Assembly: GCF_000516985.1 (NCBI RefSeq)
Contig: NW_006917091.1
Location: 4,113,022 to 4,177,021 of the forward strand
Reading direction: 5' to 3'
Length of the DNA: 64,000 nt
Source of the DNA: Pestalotiopsis fici W106-1
Lineage: Eukaryota; Ascomycota; Sordariomycetes; Amphisphaeriales; Sporocadaceae
The first letter of the stretch is position 1, and every line of letters starts with the position of its first letter. The notes beneath the pieces were generated by a model. That model made no database searches and was not told where the DNA came from. It saw only the letters and a list, made by a program, of their open reading frames with translations. This document shows, piece after piece, positions 48,839-59,281 of the stretch. The translations under genes and the position numbers were made by a program.

Positions 48839-50034
48839 CAAACAGCGCTCCCCAGAGACAATGCCTTGAATTAGAATGGACTTGTGGCCATCGACATTTA
48901 TTGCCAACAGGCAACTGGATGAACCCTGATCAACGATGCTGCCTCACTGGCTTATATCAGAAGGCTCTTTAGCACCTGTCTTGTGTAGCTAGTTAGCATC
49001 AACTCAGATATCTTTCGTAAGCTCCTTCGTTCACTTTTTCTCTTTTACAATGACTCAGGTGAGAGATGCAGACGGGTAGATGCTAAAGCCTCATGTGATC
49101 ATCCCCGACCAAAGCCTCAGTGATAGACACTCTTCCTTTACTGGAAACTTGTCTATCTATAATTAGATCAATATAATCTTGCACACCAAACCCACAAAAC
49201 ATTCATATAGTAGATTTAAATTAATAACCATTCATTTTCAACCCTCCACGAAATGTGACAGCCAACATGAGGTACATCCGGACGCCATGGAAGAAGTCAT
49301 ATGTCAGGCTTGTTCAACTAGTAGAAGACATCTGCACGCAAAACCCCCTCCCCTTGACCTTGGTTAGGGGTACTTGGACAACATTGGAGAAAGTGCAGAT
49401 AACATCAATCAATATGGTTTTCTGGCATGACCAGCGACGTCCCAACTATGGTGACAAGAGTGGGATACGATGAAGCAACGACACAGGTTCGAGTCGTCCC
49501 TGCAATAGCACCAAAAATCGCTACAAAGCATGGGGGTTTAAGCTGGTGGAAGGTCCGGTGATGGCACATGTGGAGAGGCCGGGATATTGGGAAGACAGGC
49601 AAGGACGCCAGTGAAGGAGCGCTTCGGATTATCTCAGCACTGTGGGTGACGATGGCCGTGTGGTTGGGGACTACTTGGTCAACATTAGAGAAAGCGCAGA
49701 CAACATCAATAAACATTGTTTTCTGGCATGACCAGTGACGTACCAATTCACCCCCAGCAGACGTAAAGCACAGATACGTGCTCGAGTACATCAAAACAAG
49801 TCTGATAAACTATTTCTTTTTTTTATGGTTATTACATACGCATTGAACAAGACGTACGTATATTATAATCAGGTACTTGGTGCGAAAAAAAGGTGAGTAT
49901 CCAAATCCCAATCACGCGACCAATGCCTCTTTCTTTCTACGTTTCTTCCATTAACAGAGGCACCATTACTGACCTAACCTGCACGCCAAGAACCCATTTC
50001 GAAGAAAAGCCCATTATTCGAGCACATAACAGAT
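48839..50034. other. Spacer between the two STAND-like copies
   Basis: About 1.2 kb. It contains a pair of 86-bp direct repeats exactly 300 bp apart and, just before copy B, a leader that resembles the leader of copy A (both have CCCATTATTC some 25-30 bp before the ATG). A CAGCAGACGTAAA stretch near 49756 also recurs near 47432, upstream of copy A. This supports duplication of promoter and gene together. Confidence 0.6.
49361..49746. repeat. Pair of 86-bp imperfect direct repeats
   Basis: The segment at 49361-49446 recurs at 49661-49746 with roughly 85% identity by eye. Both share ACATCAAT and the block TTTTCTGGCATGACCAG. Many of the differences are transitions. The function is unknown. Confidence 0.8.
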
Positions 50035-50995
50035 ATGGCATCTCAGCGCAGCGAAAGAGGCAGTAGCAGAGACACAGGCACAGACACAGTCCCAGGCACA
50101 GACATAGTCCCAGGCACAGGCACAGACACAGTCGCAGGCACAGGCGGAGATAACAACCCTCCTGGTGAGTTAGTTTGACGGACTCTTACAGGAGTCACAA
50201 GCGTGAATAGAACCAAAGTGAACGCTAACTACATATGATGACATAGTCGAGACTCCCACTTATCTTATTCCCAGGAATCAGCTCCTCAAGTGGCTCTCCG
50301 TTGGTACACGCATTCGACACAATGATGCCCACGAGCTGAAAACGCTGACACTCAATATTCGAGATGCCAACATTGAGACTCTATTCAGATGGAAGCTTTC
50401 TCGCCATGATCTCTCTCGTCTTCGGACAGTTTTGCGCGGCCAGGATATCGAAAGTTGGCGCACCAGTCAGTTGTCTGAGTGGTTGTTTCTCAACACTCAT
50501 CCTATTTTTAAATTGGTACTGAGTCAATTCTGTGGTCGTCTACTAGCACAGCAATTGCTTCTCGAGAATCGCCTGTTCATCTCATTCCTCTGGACGCAGC
50601 ACCCTAGTAAGGGCGAAGCGATCCTGGATGCCACAGGCGCGATGCGTTCCCTAAACATGCAACTGCTAGCATTACGCCAGCACACATCAATTCCTCTTCC
50701 TTGGAGCTCCGAGGATCTCCAAAATCATCTCACTGGAGGGAGCATGGAGACACTCAATGATCTCTTTGCTTCAATGGTCCGTCTATCGGGACCCAAGCAG
50801 CTCTTTGTCATCATTGACCGTGCATGCACTACCAGCGGCATGGACAAGGTGTTGCGCAAGCTATATGATTTATTGCTTCAGCTGCGCAATATGGATACCC
50901 CGGTAATTCTCAAAGTACTGGTGACGAAAAGCCATAACGACCTTTTGGAATCCAACTTTTGGAGGGACGGAGTGCGGAGGGTGAATTTAGAGTGA
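50035..50995 (+). CDS. STAND/NACHT-like core protein, copy B
   Basis: Exon 1 is 50035..50164 (starts MASQRS), the intron is 50165-50246 (GTGAGT, branch CTAAC, ATAG), exon 2 is 50247..50995. The product is 292 residues. Start motif, intron position (after PP plus one base) and intron phase match copy A, so the two are tandem duplicates. Exon 1 encodes a TGTDTVPG-like repeat. The middle (about 105-140) holds DIESWRTSQLSEWL, and the C-terminal half holds LFISFLW, AMRSLNMQLLAL, LPWSSEDL, LFVIIDRA and LKVLVTKS. This order resembles the part of fungal NACHT/STAND proteins from the strand after the P-loop to the Walker B and sensor strands, but the P-loop (GxxxxGKS) is absent and the usual DE after Walker B is missing. 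It is therefore either a truncated derivative or an adaptor lacking ATPase activity. Such proteins in fungi often act in non-self recognition; that role is inference. Confidence 0.65.
50072..50148 (+). repeat. Coding minisatellite in exon 1 of copy B
   Basis: Repeated CACAGACACAGTCCCAGG-like units with small length changes encode TGTDTVPG and TDIVPG repeats. Copy A lacks this array and has a different one in exon 2. Confidence 0.8.
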
Positions 50996-52743
50996 GCGGG
51001 TGGTTGGCATGAACATACGGGGCACTGAAGCCGTGGCGCTTTGAAACATGGTCTGGATCTTATGCGGGTGTGCGAGCATGACCAGCATACAAGTACTAGC
51101 TAGTGAGCGTTATAGATAGGTGGATAGAAAGCCAGATCATTCCTTTCTCAACCTGAACCACAACGATTCATGTTCGTTTCTTTCTGTAGATTCCGTGGAT
51201 ACATTGGATCCCTCTGATGGACTTAATACAGAAGATGCGTGCAGACCAGATCTGTATGTCACCTGTAACAAAGATAAACTATGTACGTGTGGTATGATGA
51301 ATTTATCGCTACCACTTTTGTTAATGGTGTTTGCAACCCCCCAGCCTCCTTGGCGGGTGTCCTCTGTGCCAAGGTAGCAAAGAGCCTCAACTCTATGCCC
51401 AGGCATGTTGACCTGTCTACTTCTGTGGACCAAAGAGAAACAGTGGTACTCCGTCACACAGTGATAGATTTTCAGGAGATGAAGGATTGATGCGGTTCAT
51501 CACTCTTTAGTTGCTTGCGGTCTCCCCCCAGAACGAGTTCTGGCTGCCAGACCATGTCACTGTGCTAAGAATTTCTGTTGCAAGTCCAGGATGGTGGGAT
51601 ACTGAAGATCCAAATGGCAGAGATGGAGATTTGCGTCGTCTTACATCGAGATTGTACCTTATCACAAGCTTTCTTATTTTGAAAAAGTCGTATCCGATCG
51701 GAGATCCGGCCCAAGTCCGCCTCCGACGAGCCCGGCGGTGCAAGGGGTTAGTATTTCAATTGCTCTTCTGGCTCGACGCAACAAGAAGCTTTGCATACTC
51801 CGCGTGGCCGCTCAAATGAAAAGCTCATGCCATGATTTGATTTTCACTCAATGGCACTCTTTGTTGCTGGCTCAAATGCGGAAAAAGCTCAAGGTCAGAT
51901 AAGTAAGAGAATTTTCTGGAAATGCCACTATTCCGTGAAGATTGACTAAAACTCCGTGACGGGCAAAGATCGGCGTACTTAATTTCAACCGGGTCCTTGG
52001 GCCTGGGGATGGCCCCAGATCCCCGGGTCAAAATCGCTCAATTCATCAGACGAGAAGAGAATGAGCATTGGTGTAAAGAAAATATCAGCGCATCATGTCG
52101 CGAGAGGTAGGCAATATTACAACATACTTGCATTCGACAACAGACTCTTCTTCTCGGCATCACGGCGAGCTTTATGCCGCCTCCGTTTGTCTTCTTCGCC
52201 CTTCCAAATTCGTGATGCAAAGTACAGATCCGGAGTGTATGGGGATAAAATATCCACTGAAGAAATCCCCACAATCAGGTTTTCCCTCCCATCCTTGTCC
52301 TTTTGCCTGCCATTTGCACTGAAGAAAACATGTCGCGCAGCGTCTCGAGGGCATGTGCCTAAAGTTGCCTAAAATGGATTGTGTGGGGGCCCCGGTATGG
52401 AGTATCTTGCGGTCATGCGGAGGTCGCATCGCGGACTCGGTTGCCATAATGCGGGGCGAACCATGACCGACTTTTATACCAATGACATCAAGTTGCGAAG
52501 ATGGTCTTTCACGTTTCCCAGTATTTTCATTAGTCGACAGGGGGACAACAAGGGAGAAGCATGGAGTTGAGCTGTGCGAAGGGAGTGGCGGGCAGGACGG
52601 TGAACGTCCGAGTTGAGAGAGATCCGCGGGTTGAGGGAGAGGGGCTCGAGGGGGCAGAGATGTATAATAAGAGAGGCTTGGGAGCAAGTTGTCGAACCGA
52701 AGACAGTGAACAGCACGCATAGTCCCTCTCGGTTACTGCAGCC
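50996..52743. other. Intergenic region with weak ORF relics
   Basis: About 1.7 kb. Two nearby plus-strand frames (51281-51490 and 51511-51819) have partly protein-like translations but no reliable start, no splice link and no family I know, so they may be a decayed gene. The last 700 bp form the promoter of the DUF1593/Sde182-type gene, with a TATA-like element at 52663. Confidence 0.45.
52663..52670 (+). promoter_or_regulatory. TATA-like element of the DUF1593/Sde182-type gene
   Basis: TATAATAA lies 74 bp before the ATG at 52744, a normal distance for a fungal TATA box with a short leader. Confidence 0.5.
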
Positions 52744-54256
52744 ATGGCCTTCTCCGTTCGGGCCGTCCTGGCCACTCTATGCGCTTTGCCTCTGGCTCTC
52801 GGTTCCTACGCTACATCCAGCAATGGAGGAAAGTGCTCAGCTTCACGCTACGAAGCCCAGCCGCGGGCCTTCATTTGCACCGACATGTCCAATGAGCCCG
52901 ATGATCAAATGTCACTTGTTCGTTTGTTGACCTACTCCAACGAGATCAACATTACTGCTATTGCCGCCGTGACCTCGGTGTGGAAGAACGACACCATCGA
53001 CAAGGAGACCATCGGAACCGTGCTGGGCGCCTACGGAGGCGTTGTTGACAACTTGAACGCCAACCTTTTGGATGATGCCGCAGCCTATCCCACGGGAGAC
53101 TACCTGCTCGACCGTCTCGTGACTGGCTGGCCCGTGTATGGACTGGCAGCCTTTGATGAGGATGGTATAAGCACAGCTGCCCAAAAGCTCATTGAGGAAG
53201 CCGACGAGAGCAGCGCCGAGAGCCCACTCTGGGTTGCCCTCTGGGGTGGCGCCAACGTCTTGGCCGAGGCACTGAGAAACGTCTCGGCAACCCGCGACGC
53301 AGAGGCCGTTGACACTTTTGTCTCGAGCCTGCGCGTTTACTCCATCTCGGACCAAGACAATGCGGGCCGCTGGATCCGTTACAATTATCCCAAGCTCTCC
53401 TTCGTTGTTTCCCTGCACGGCTTCAGCGAATACACCGAGGCAACATGGAATGGCATCTCCGGTGAACTGTTCCGCCACTTTGACAAGGGCGGACCCGACA
53501 CCAGCCTGGTCACCAACGACTGGTTGCAGACGCACATTCGCATTGGTGAACTCGGCCAGCACTACCCCAATTTTTCCTTCATCATGGAGGGAGATACGCC
53601 ATCGTTCTTCCCGCTCATCCAGAATGGTCTAGGTGATATTGAGCACCCCGAATGGGGCAGCTGGGGAGGGCGCTACATTCCCGCAGATGCTTCCGGTCTC
53701 TCCGCCGTCTATGCCGACGCATCAGACTTTGTTATTGGTGCCAACGGCGACACATTCTACAGCGGATTTGCGAGTATCTGGCGATGGCGACAGGCCTACC
53801 AGCATGACTTTGCCATGCGCATGGGCTGGACTACGGGCGGCTTTGAGGAGAACAACCATGCGCCAGTCGCCGTGATCAACGGATCTTGTGGTCCTACGGC
53901 TCTCCAGCTCGACTACACGTTTGGCGACTCCATTGTCCTGGATGCGTCGGAGAGTTGGGACCCAGATGGTGATGACCTCACCTTTGAATGGCTGCACTAC
54001 AGAGAAGTGGTGCAAAGATTGGAGGGCGAGATCTCTCCAGTCAGCGAGAATGTTACCTTTACGCCCTCGGAGACCCAAAATGGTCTGGTTAGCATCACGC
54101 CGAATGACAACATTGTAAGTGATACCACTCATTTCGTACCATGACTCGTCGCTAATATTCCACCCCTAGACAATGCACATTATCCTCCAAGTGCAAGATG
54201 ACCGCCCCATGAACGTTACAACGTATCGCCGCATCATCTTGAACCCTGTAGCTTAG
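52744..54256 (+). CDS. Secreted DUF1593/Sde182-type protein (nucleoside hydrolase-like plus PKD-like domain)
   Basis: Two exons, 52744..54114 and 54170..54256, with a 55-bp intron (GTAAGT..CTAG, phase 0) joining NDNI to TMHIILQVQDD. The product is 485 residues. Residues 1-20 form a signal peptide ending at LALG. The main domain starts with AFICTDMSNEPDDQMSLVRLL, the acidic cluster that marks the nucleoside-hydrolase-like fold of DUF1593 (PF07632), and includes ALWGGANVLAEAL. A C-terminal beta-sandwich domain (from about 390) has the PKD/cadherin-like LDASESWDPDGDDLTFEW. Related bacterial proteins such as Sde182 of Saccharophagus degradans were described as cellulose-binding; the catalytic activity of the fungal proteins is not established to my knowledge. 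Several N-glycosylation sequons (NIT, NDT, NVS, NFS, NGS) fit secretion. An extracellular role in polysaccharide or nucleoside metabolism is inferred. Confidence 0.9.
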
Positions 54257-54614
54257 GTTTCTTAGTCGGCGCCATCAAAAGAAAGAAATAAAAAGAAAAC
54301 ATTTATACCCCGCAAGCAAATACCAGACTTTGACAAGATTAATGCGACAAGCCCGGTGCAATACTGACATGAATGCACTAACAGCAGGAAAGACAAACCA
54401 CAGGTTTATGGTCGACACTAGAAGTTTACCACTACTAAATCTCACGATCATCCACCAAAACCACCACGGGAGGACTCCACGTCGCCCACCCAACTATATA
54501 CACTCGCGATGCCCTCATCCTTAGGTAAGAAATGCAAAACTTTGCAACAGCTCCCATTAGCAGTATGGGTCGTCTTACGAATACTTCTCCCAACAACCGG
54601 CAACAGGTGATTCA

Positions 54615-54685
54615 GCATTAGTGGTTTAGTGGTAAAATCCATCGTTGCCATCGATGGGCCCCGCGTTCGATTCGCGGCTAATGCA
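54615..54685 (+). tRNA. tRNA-Gly (anticodon GCC)
   Basis: The 71-nt sequence folds as a full cloverleaf. The acceptor stem GCATTAG pairs with CTAATGC, discriminator A. The D arm is TGG-TTTAGTGGTAAA. The anticodon stem CATCG/CGATG holds the loop TTGCCAT with GCC. The T stem CCGCG/CGCGG holds TTCGATT. There is no intron. A T run for RNA polymerase III termination follows within 30 bp. Confidence 0.97.
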
Positions 54686-54697
54686 AAGTATAGTTTG

Positions 54698-54709
54698 TTT
54701 TCTTTTTTT
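54698..54709 (+). terminator. RNA polymerase III terminator of tRNA-Gly
   Basis: TTTT, C, then seven T residues lie 13-24 nt after the tRNA 3' end, the usual polymerase III stop signal. Confidence 0.85.
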
Positions 54710-54793
54710 GCATTGAAAAACATTTTTATTAATATATCGAGGAATATAAAGTACGCTATCGCTTTTTATTAAATAACGGTGGTTATATGTCAT

Positions 54794-54912
54794 TGTACTG
54801 AAGTCCCATACAGGCACTGCGTAGGAGTGCCGCACCGCTACATGTGGGATTAGCTAGCGCAGCACAGCTGCACTGGATTCTTGCTTCTGCAAGAATCAAT
54901 CTGTATAGTACA
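54794..54912. repeat. Possible solo-LTR-like fragment near the tRNA
   Basis: A 119-bp element begins TGTACT and ends AGTACA (perfect inverted ends with the TG..CA borders typical of LTRs) about 110 bp downstream of the tRNA gene. No target-site duplication is visible, and it is shorter than most LTRs, so this is only a candidate. Confidence 0.25.
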
Positions 54913-55153
54913 TCGTAATATATGGTGTACTGATTACTACCTGACGTTCCATCGGTAAACTGTTACAATAATTTACAAATATAATCGCAAAAGCGTGTTG
55001 AATACTTCAGCTTGCACTGAATTCATGGCGACCTAATGGTAGACTATGGCCATTTTAATTTAAGGGGACACCTCAGGATTCTTATCATACCACACCATCT
55101 TGACAACAAGTGCGTCGGTGTTATTCCCATGCTGCATCGACCTCGCTCTATTA

Positions 55154-56374
55154 TCATGCTTTGGCATGAAATCTGAATATCTCGCCCCTGTCGAGATAGA
55201 CGACCCTATCGTCCCATCCGTCGTGGCTCACCTTGTCCTTGAAGTCGCTCAGAGGCGACAAGAAGACAGAATAATCGTCGTAATGGATCGGAATGGTCAA
55301 ATCCGGATTGACGAGCCGCATAAGCTGAAGGCCCTGCTCACAAGTAAGAAGTAGGACAAATTAAGATCGCACTGCGACTTGATACCAAAGATAGACGGGA
55401 GCAGTGAATCAAGTACTAACCTGCGCGGCGTCCATGGTCACCATGAGCAAAGGCATCGACGGGCCCGGTATCGTAGTCCCGCCTAGGTGTACCAGCATCA
55501 GATCGATGCGCTCGTCTTTTAGCCAGCGCGGAATGTCCTTTAGCTCGTCTACGAACAAGGTGTCGCCCGAGATGTAGGTGCGGTAGCCCATCTTCACCGC
55601 GGCGCCTTCCTTTTCGGCATCACCCTGTTGGTATCCCAACTCCAGCATCCAGCCGTTGGTCGGCGGCACGGCTGAGAGCAGGTCGTTGGCCGCGGACAGA
55701 GGACCGGGCGGGACGTGTTTCCCGGGCATGCCAGTGACTTTGACGACGGGCTTCTTCTTCCATTCTTCCACAGCCCCGACGACTCCCTCATGTCCAGTGG
55801 CGGTGGCGACAGCAGCAGCAGCACCACCGTCGACGTGTACGAGGAGGCTCTCCCAAAAGTCCAGCTCGTGAACCTCCCTGAAGGGACCTCCTTCGTCCCC
55901 AGCACCCCTATCCTTGCCGTCCGTCAAACACCTCCGCGCATGCGGTGTCGTGACGATGGGAAAATCCCTGCTGAGCCTGCGCTCGACCTCGCGGTCAAAG
56001 TGGTCCTCGTGGTAGTGGCTGAGCAGGACCAGATCCACGGGTGGCAGCTCGGCCAGTTCGACGGCCGGGTTGGTCCTGCGCTGCGCGGTGACCCCCGGGC
56101 CCAGGTGCACGTGGTCGCCGGCGTGCAGGAAATTCGGGTCCGTCAGGATGCGCATGCCAGACCACTCGATGACTGTCGTCGCCGTGCCGATGAAGTATAC
56201 GCTGCCATCTTCGCCATCAGTGGCTTGTGCCCTTGGCGGCGGCTGCGGGTGTGTATGTGTCTTTTTGATCGGTAGCGAGTGGCTGTGAGCAACACTACTG
56301 TCATTGCTTTCGTGCTCCTGCAGGAGGGGCCGCCGCAAAGACGTATTAATGCGCAGGCGTTTCAGCGTGGGCAT
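55154..56374 (-). CDS. Metallo-beta-lactamase-fold hydrolase (UlaG/NAPE-PLD-like)
   Basis: Two exons on the minus strand, 56374..55421 and 55333..55154, with an 87-bp intron (55334-55420, GTTAGT..GCAG, phase 0) joining TMDAAQ to GLQLMRLVNPD. The product is 377 residues. After a disordered His/Pro-rich N terminus (1-55) the fold begins with YFIGTATTVIEW and ILTDP. The metal-binding HxHxDH motif is SHYHEDHFD (His120, His122, Asp124, His125); further ligands are Asp271 in SGDTLF and His335 in IPIHYDD. All are present, so the enzyme should be active. The order and spacing match the UlaG/ascorbate-lactonase and NAPE-phospholipase D branch; substrate unknown. A Gly/Ala-rich loop with polyalanine (about 182-200) is inserted. 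ATG 56374 is the only ATG at the start of the frame. AT-rich DNA flanks the gene on both sides although the gene is GC-rich. Confidence 0.9.
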
Positions 56375-57778
56375 TTTAATGGTCAAGCTGCAATTGCGAG
56401 TACTGCCTAGTAATAGTTTCTTTCGAAAGGTATATAGTATAATATATATTATAAACAAAGTATTAACGTGAGATTTATTGGACTCGATATTATATCTTAA
56501 TCTCTTATAAATTGTGGTAGCAGCATATTCTAATAATACCTGGTCATTAAATCATCGCTTCGTCTTTATGACGTAATATAAAGCTTTTGCCGAATGTTTA
56601 ATGATGAAACTTTTATTATAAGATGATGAAGTGTTGCATGGCTAACGATTGCGGGGTATTCACCACGCATCGTTATATTATAATTAAAAACAAGTTTTTC
56701 CTTATTTCTATTAGAACTTTATAACGGTAGAATCCCCGTAGCCATCCTCAAAATACTCATCGTCGTAAACGAAAAGCTACCCCACCACAACGCGGTAAGA
56801 GAGCTACACGTTACCGTGTCACAGGCTATCGAGAAAACGGTCGGCTTTCGCCAGGTAAACATGTCCTGCGATCGTAAGCAATTGGATAGAAATTCCAAAT
56901 ACGGAATTAGCAGATAAATCTTGAGATCTAGTCGCAGCGCCAGTGCGTATTATGCGTAGGGTCAATGCGATATTGGTAGCGAGACGGCTGGTCATAGACT
57001 GTGCTGGTTTTGATTGCCATATAAGTGATGTCTTTGTTGGGTCGTTGATTATACTCGATAGCCCAAGGACCCCGGCACTACTTGGCCACTCACTCAGTCA
57101 GGTCTAAAACGATCTGAGGATCTTTGATTGCTGGGCATCCCATGTAGTAAGTCCAGCTCTGATTAGCGACGTACTTAGGACATCAGAGACGCGTCATGTG
57201 GATCGGGGAGATGCATAGTCGCAGAGAAATTGTATGAACTGGAACTAGGACAGAACAGAGATACCAAGAAAGAGGTGGTGTAGGTGTATTGATGATGGGA
57301 AGGGAAGATCTCCTCTGGCTAGAATTGCACCATTCAACAGTCGTGGCCACATGAAATATCCTTTGCGGGCCATTTGATGAATAGGAAAGGTACATGTGTG
57401 TTCCTACATATGAGTGTTATCGCAGTGGGTTACAGAGGTACATGTGCTGTAAGCAAACCCAATGCAAGTGTGCGGCGTGTGTAAGTTCCCCAACTAATCT
57501 TTAGCGGATCCCACAGCGACAATTGCGCCTTGTGAAGAAAAGAATCAACGCAGGAATCGAGGCTCCTTCTCCTGTAGATTCATCCCTTTTCCTTGATTGT
57601 TTCATCCCATGGGTCGTTCAATCTTCAATTACTTTTCTCCGTGTCCTCATTCTCTCCCTCCAGCCATCCTCGTGTGCTGGTAGTTCTTCTGCTCTTCCCT
57701 CTTTGCGGGGTTAGTGTAGTGGCCTTGCAGATTACCCAACTATTAGTTGTCACTGTACGTACTTTTCCAGTTTCCAAG
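56375..57778. other. AT-rich intergenic region with an exon-like relic
   Basis: About 1.4 kb between divergent genes. The first 340 bp are very AT-rich. An exon-like stretch lies at 56715-56854. Sequence before the CorA-like ATG contains a pyrimidine-rich TTTTCCAG that could be the acceptor of an intron in the 5' leader. Confidence 0.5.
56715..56854 (+). pseudogene. Exon-like relic of an unidentified gene
   Basis: A pyrimidine-rich acceptor (TTCTATTAG) ends at 56714 and a donor-like GTAAAC starts at 56855. Between them one frame reads as convincing protein, with LYNGRIPVAILK, NEKLPHHNAVRELHV and AIEKTVGFRQ. No continuing exons were found on either side; upstream sequence is AT-rich and full of stops. 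I do not recognise the family. It may be the surviving exon of a decayed gene or a chance frame. Confidence 0.3.
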
Positions 57779-59148
57779 ATGGAAGAATTCAGGTCAATGG
57801 CGCAGGAGATCTGTTTTAGATCTTCCTTTCCAAGGAGCCCAAGAGAGTACGTCTGCTATAGTCTTACTGAAGAGTCCATGAGTGAATCCCACGAGGAGGA
57901 TTTGGCAGTCTTCTTTTCATCAGTCGATCAGGCTCCGACGCTGAGACTCGGTCTCATCCCCACCGATGAGCATCGCCGTCCGTGTATCAGCGGTGCCGCG
58001 TTGCGCAGTCTCTGGGCACCAGACGTTGCTGGCTTTGACGATGGCGCACTTTGGTTGCTCCATCACAAGTATGATGGGTATCATCACTTTCCGGGAGACG
58101 GCGAAATAGAAACCTTCTTTTTTGGATATTCGCGGCAAGCGATTATATGGACATACAATCGTCGTACGCTTTCCACCCGGGCTATGCTCGTTGCGCGATT
58201 GCCAAATCTATCGCCCAGTCGGTTGGCTGCAGAAATAAGTGAAAGGGCCCAGTCGCTACTGTTACTCGTGCTCGAGAGGCACGCCCGACACGTCTCTTCT
58301 CCCAACTTCATGGGCTACACATTCGCCGTTTCAGTCTGTTTCCTCTATGATCACTACGATAACCAGCATGAACTAGCTCAAATCCAAGAGATTGAGGCTG
58401 CTACGGGGTTCCAGTGGCTAGGAACGCCTTTGCGAGAGGGGTTTAGTATCGACCAGATCACAAAGTGGCTGCAGATAAGCGGCCAGGTTCTGATTGCATA
58501 CTCGGGGCGAAAGCGGTCTCTCGGAGCGATTGAATCGCTGCTGGACCATTTGAACTCGGAATTGGATGATGAATACCTAAGTCCTTGCGAGACAGCCTTG
58601 CGAAATCATGCAATGGATTCTCGTCACCATTTATCCGAGGCCATTCCCCAATTGAGACGGCGCATTCATGCCTATGACAAGTATATGGATTACATGACTT
58701 TTCGCGTCGAGCGCCTGTCCAGCGTTGTAAATACCAACCCCGTCATTCAAACGTGGACATGAGATTTCTGACAAACATGCTGCAGCTATCTACGTTATTG
58801 ACGCATAGCGATGCGCAGACGAGTATTCAGCAGGCGGACGCCAGCCGTGCCCTAGCAGAAGCTGCGCAACAGGACAGCTCGGCAATGAAGACAATTGCCA
58901 TCATGACCATGGCATTCTTACCCGCTACATTTATTGCTGCACTGTTCGCGGTTCCCTCGCTCGATTGGCAGAGTGACTCTGGTAATGTAATACAGAGCAA
59001 TCATTGGGTGTATTGGGTATTCACTTTGCCCGCTACCTTGATCGTTTTCTTGATTTGGTACATGCTCAATTATCGACATTGGATGATGCAGAGCTTGCGA
59101 TCATATATAAGCAAGGCTATTCGTGGGAGAACGAACAAACTGGTATAA
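57779..59148 (+). CDS. CorA-like membrane protein
   Basis: Two exons, 57779..58726 and 58786..59148, with a 59-bp intron (GTAAAT, branch CTGAC, GCAG, phase 0) joining ERLSSV to LSTLLTHSDAQ. The product is 436 residues. The N-terminal 315 residues form a soluble region of the type seen in fungal CorA-like proteins. A long helix (about 290-348, ending AEAAQQDSSAMKTIA) leads into TM1 (about 349-371, MKTIAIMTMAFLPATFIAALF) and TM2 (about 389-410, WVYWVFTLPATLIVFLIWYML), the two-helix pore arrangement of the CorA fold. The GMN selectivity motif expected after TM1 is absent (VPSLDW instead), so magnesium transport should not be assumed. The tail is basic. ATG 57779 is the first in-frame ATG; a leader intron just upstream is possible. 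Confidence 0.85.
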
Positions 59149-59281
59149 TTACATCCGTTTTCGGAAGCCTTTTGTTACAAAAGAAGGGTCATTGCCGCAT
59201 GATACTCTACGATTACCTACTAAATGACGGATCGACTTAATATCTAATGGAATATTTGCTTGCCTCTTTGTGTTGGTAAAG

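Larger units (their letters stand above)
54257..55153. other. AT-rich intergenic region with tRNA gene
   Basis: About 0.9 kb between the Sde182-type gene (+) and the metallo-beta-lactamase-fold gene (-). It contains tRNA-Gly(GCC) and its terminator, then AT-rich DNA with a short element bounded by TGTACT and AGTACA. A 9-bp perfect hairpin (54876-54897, loop TTCT) lies inside that element. Confidence 0.6.
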
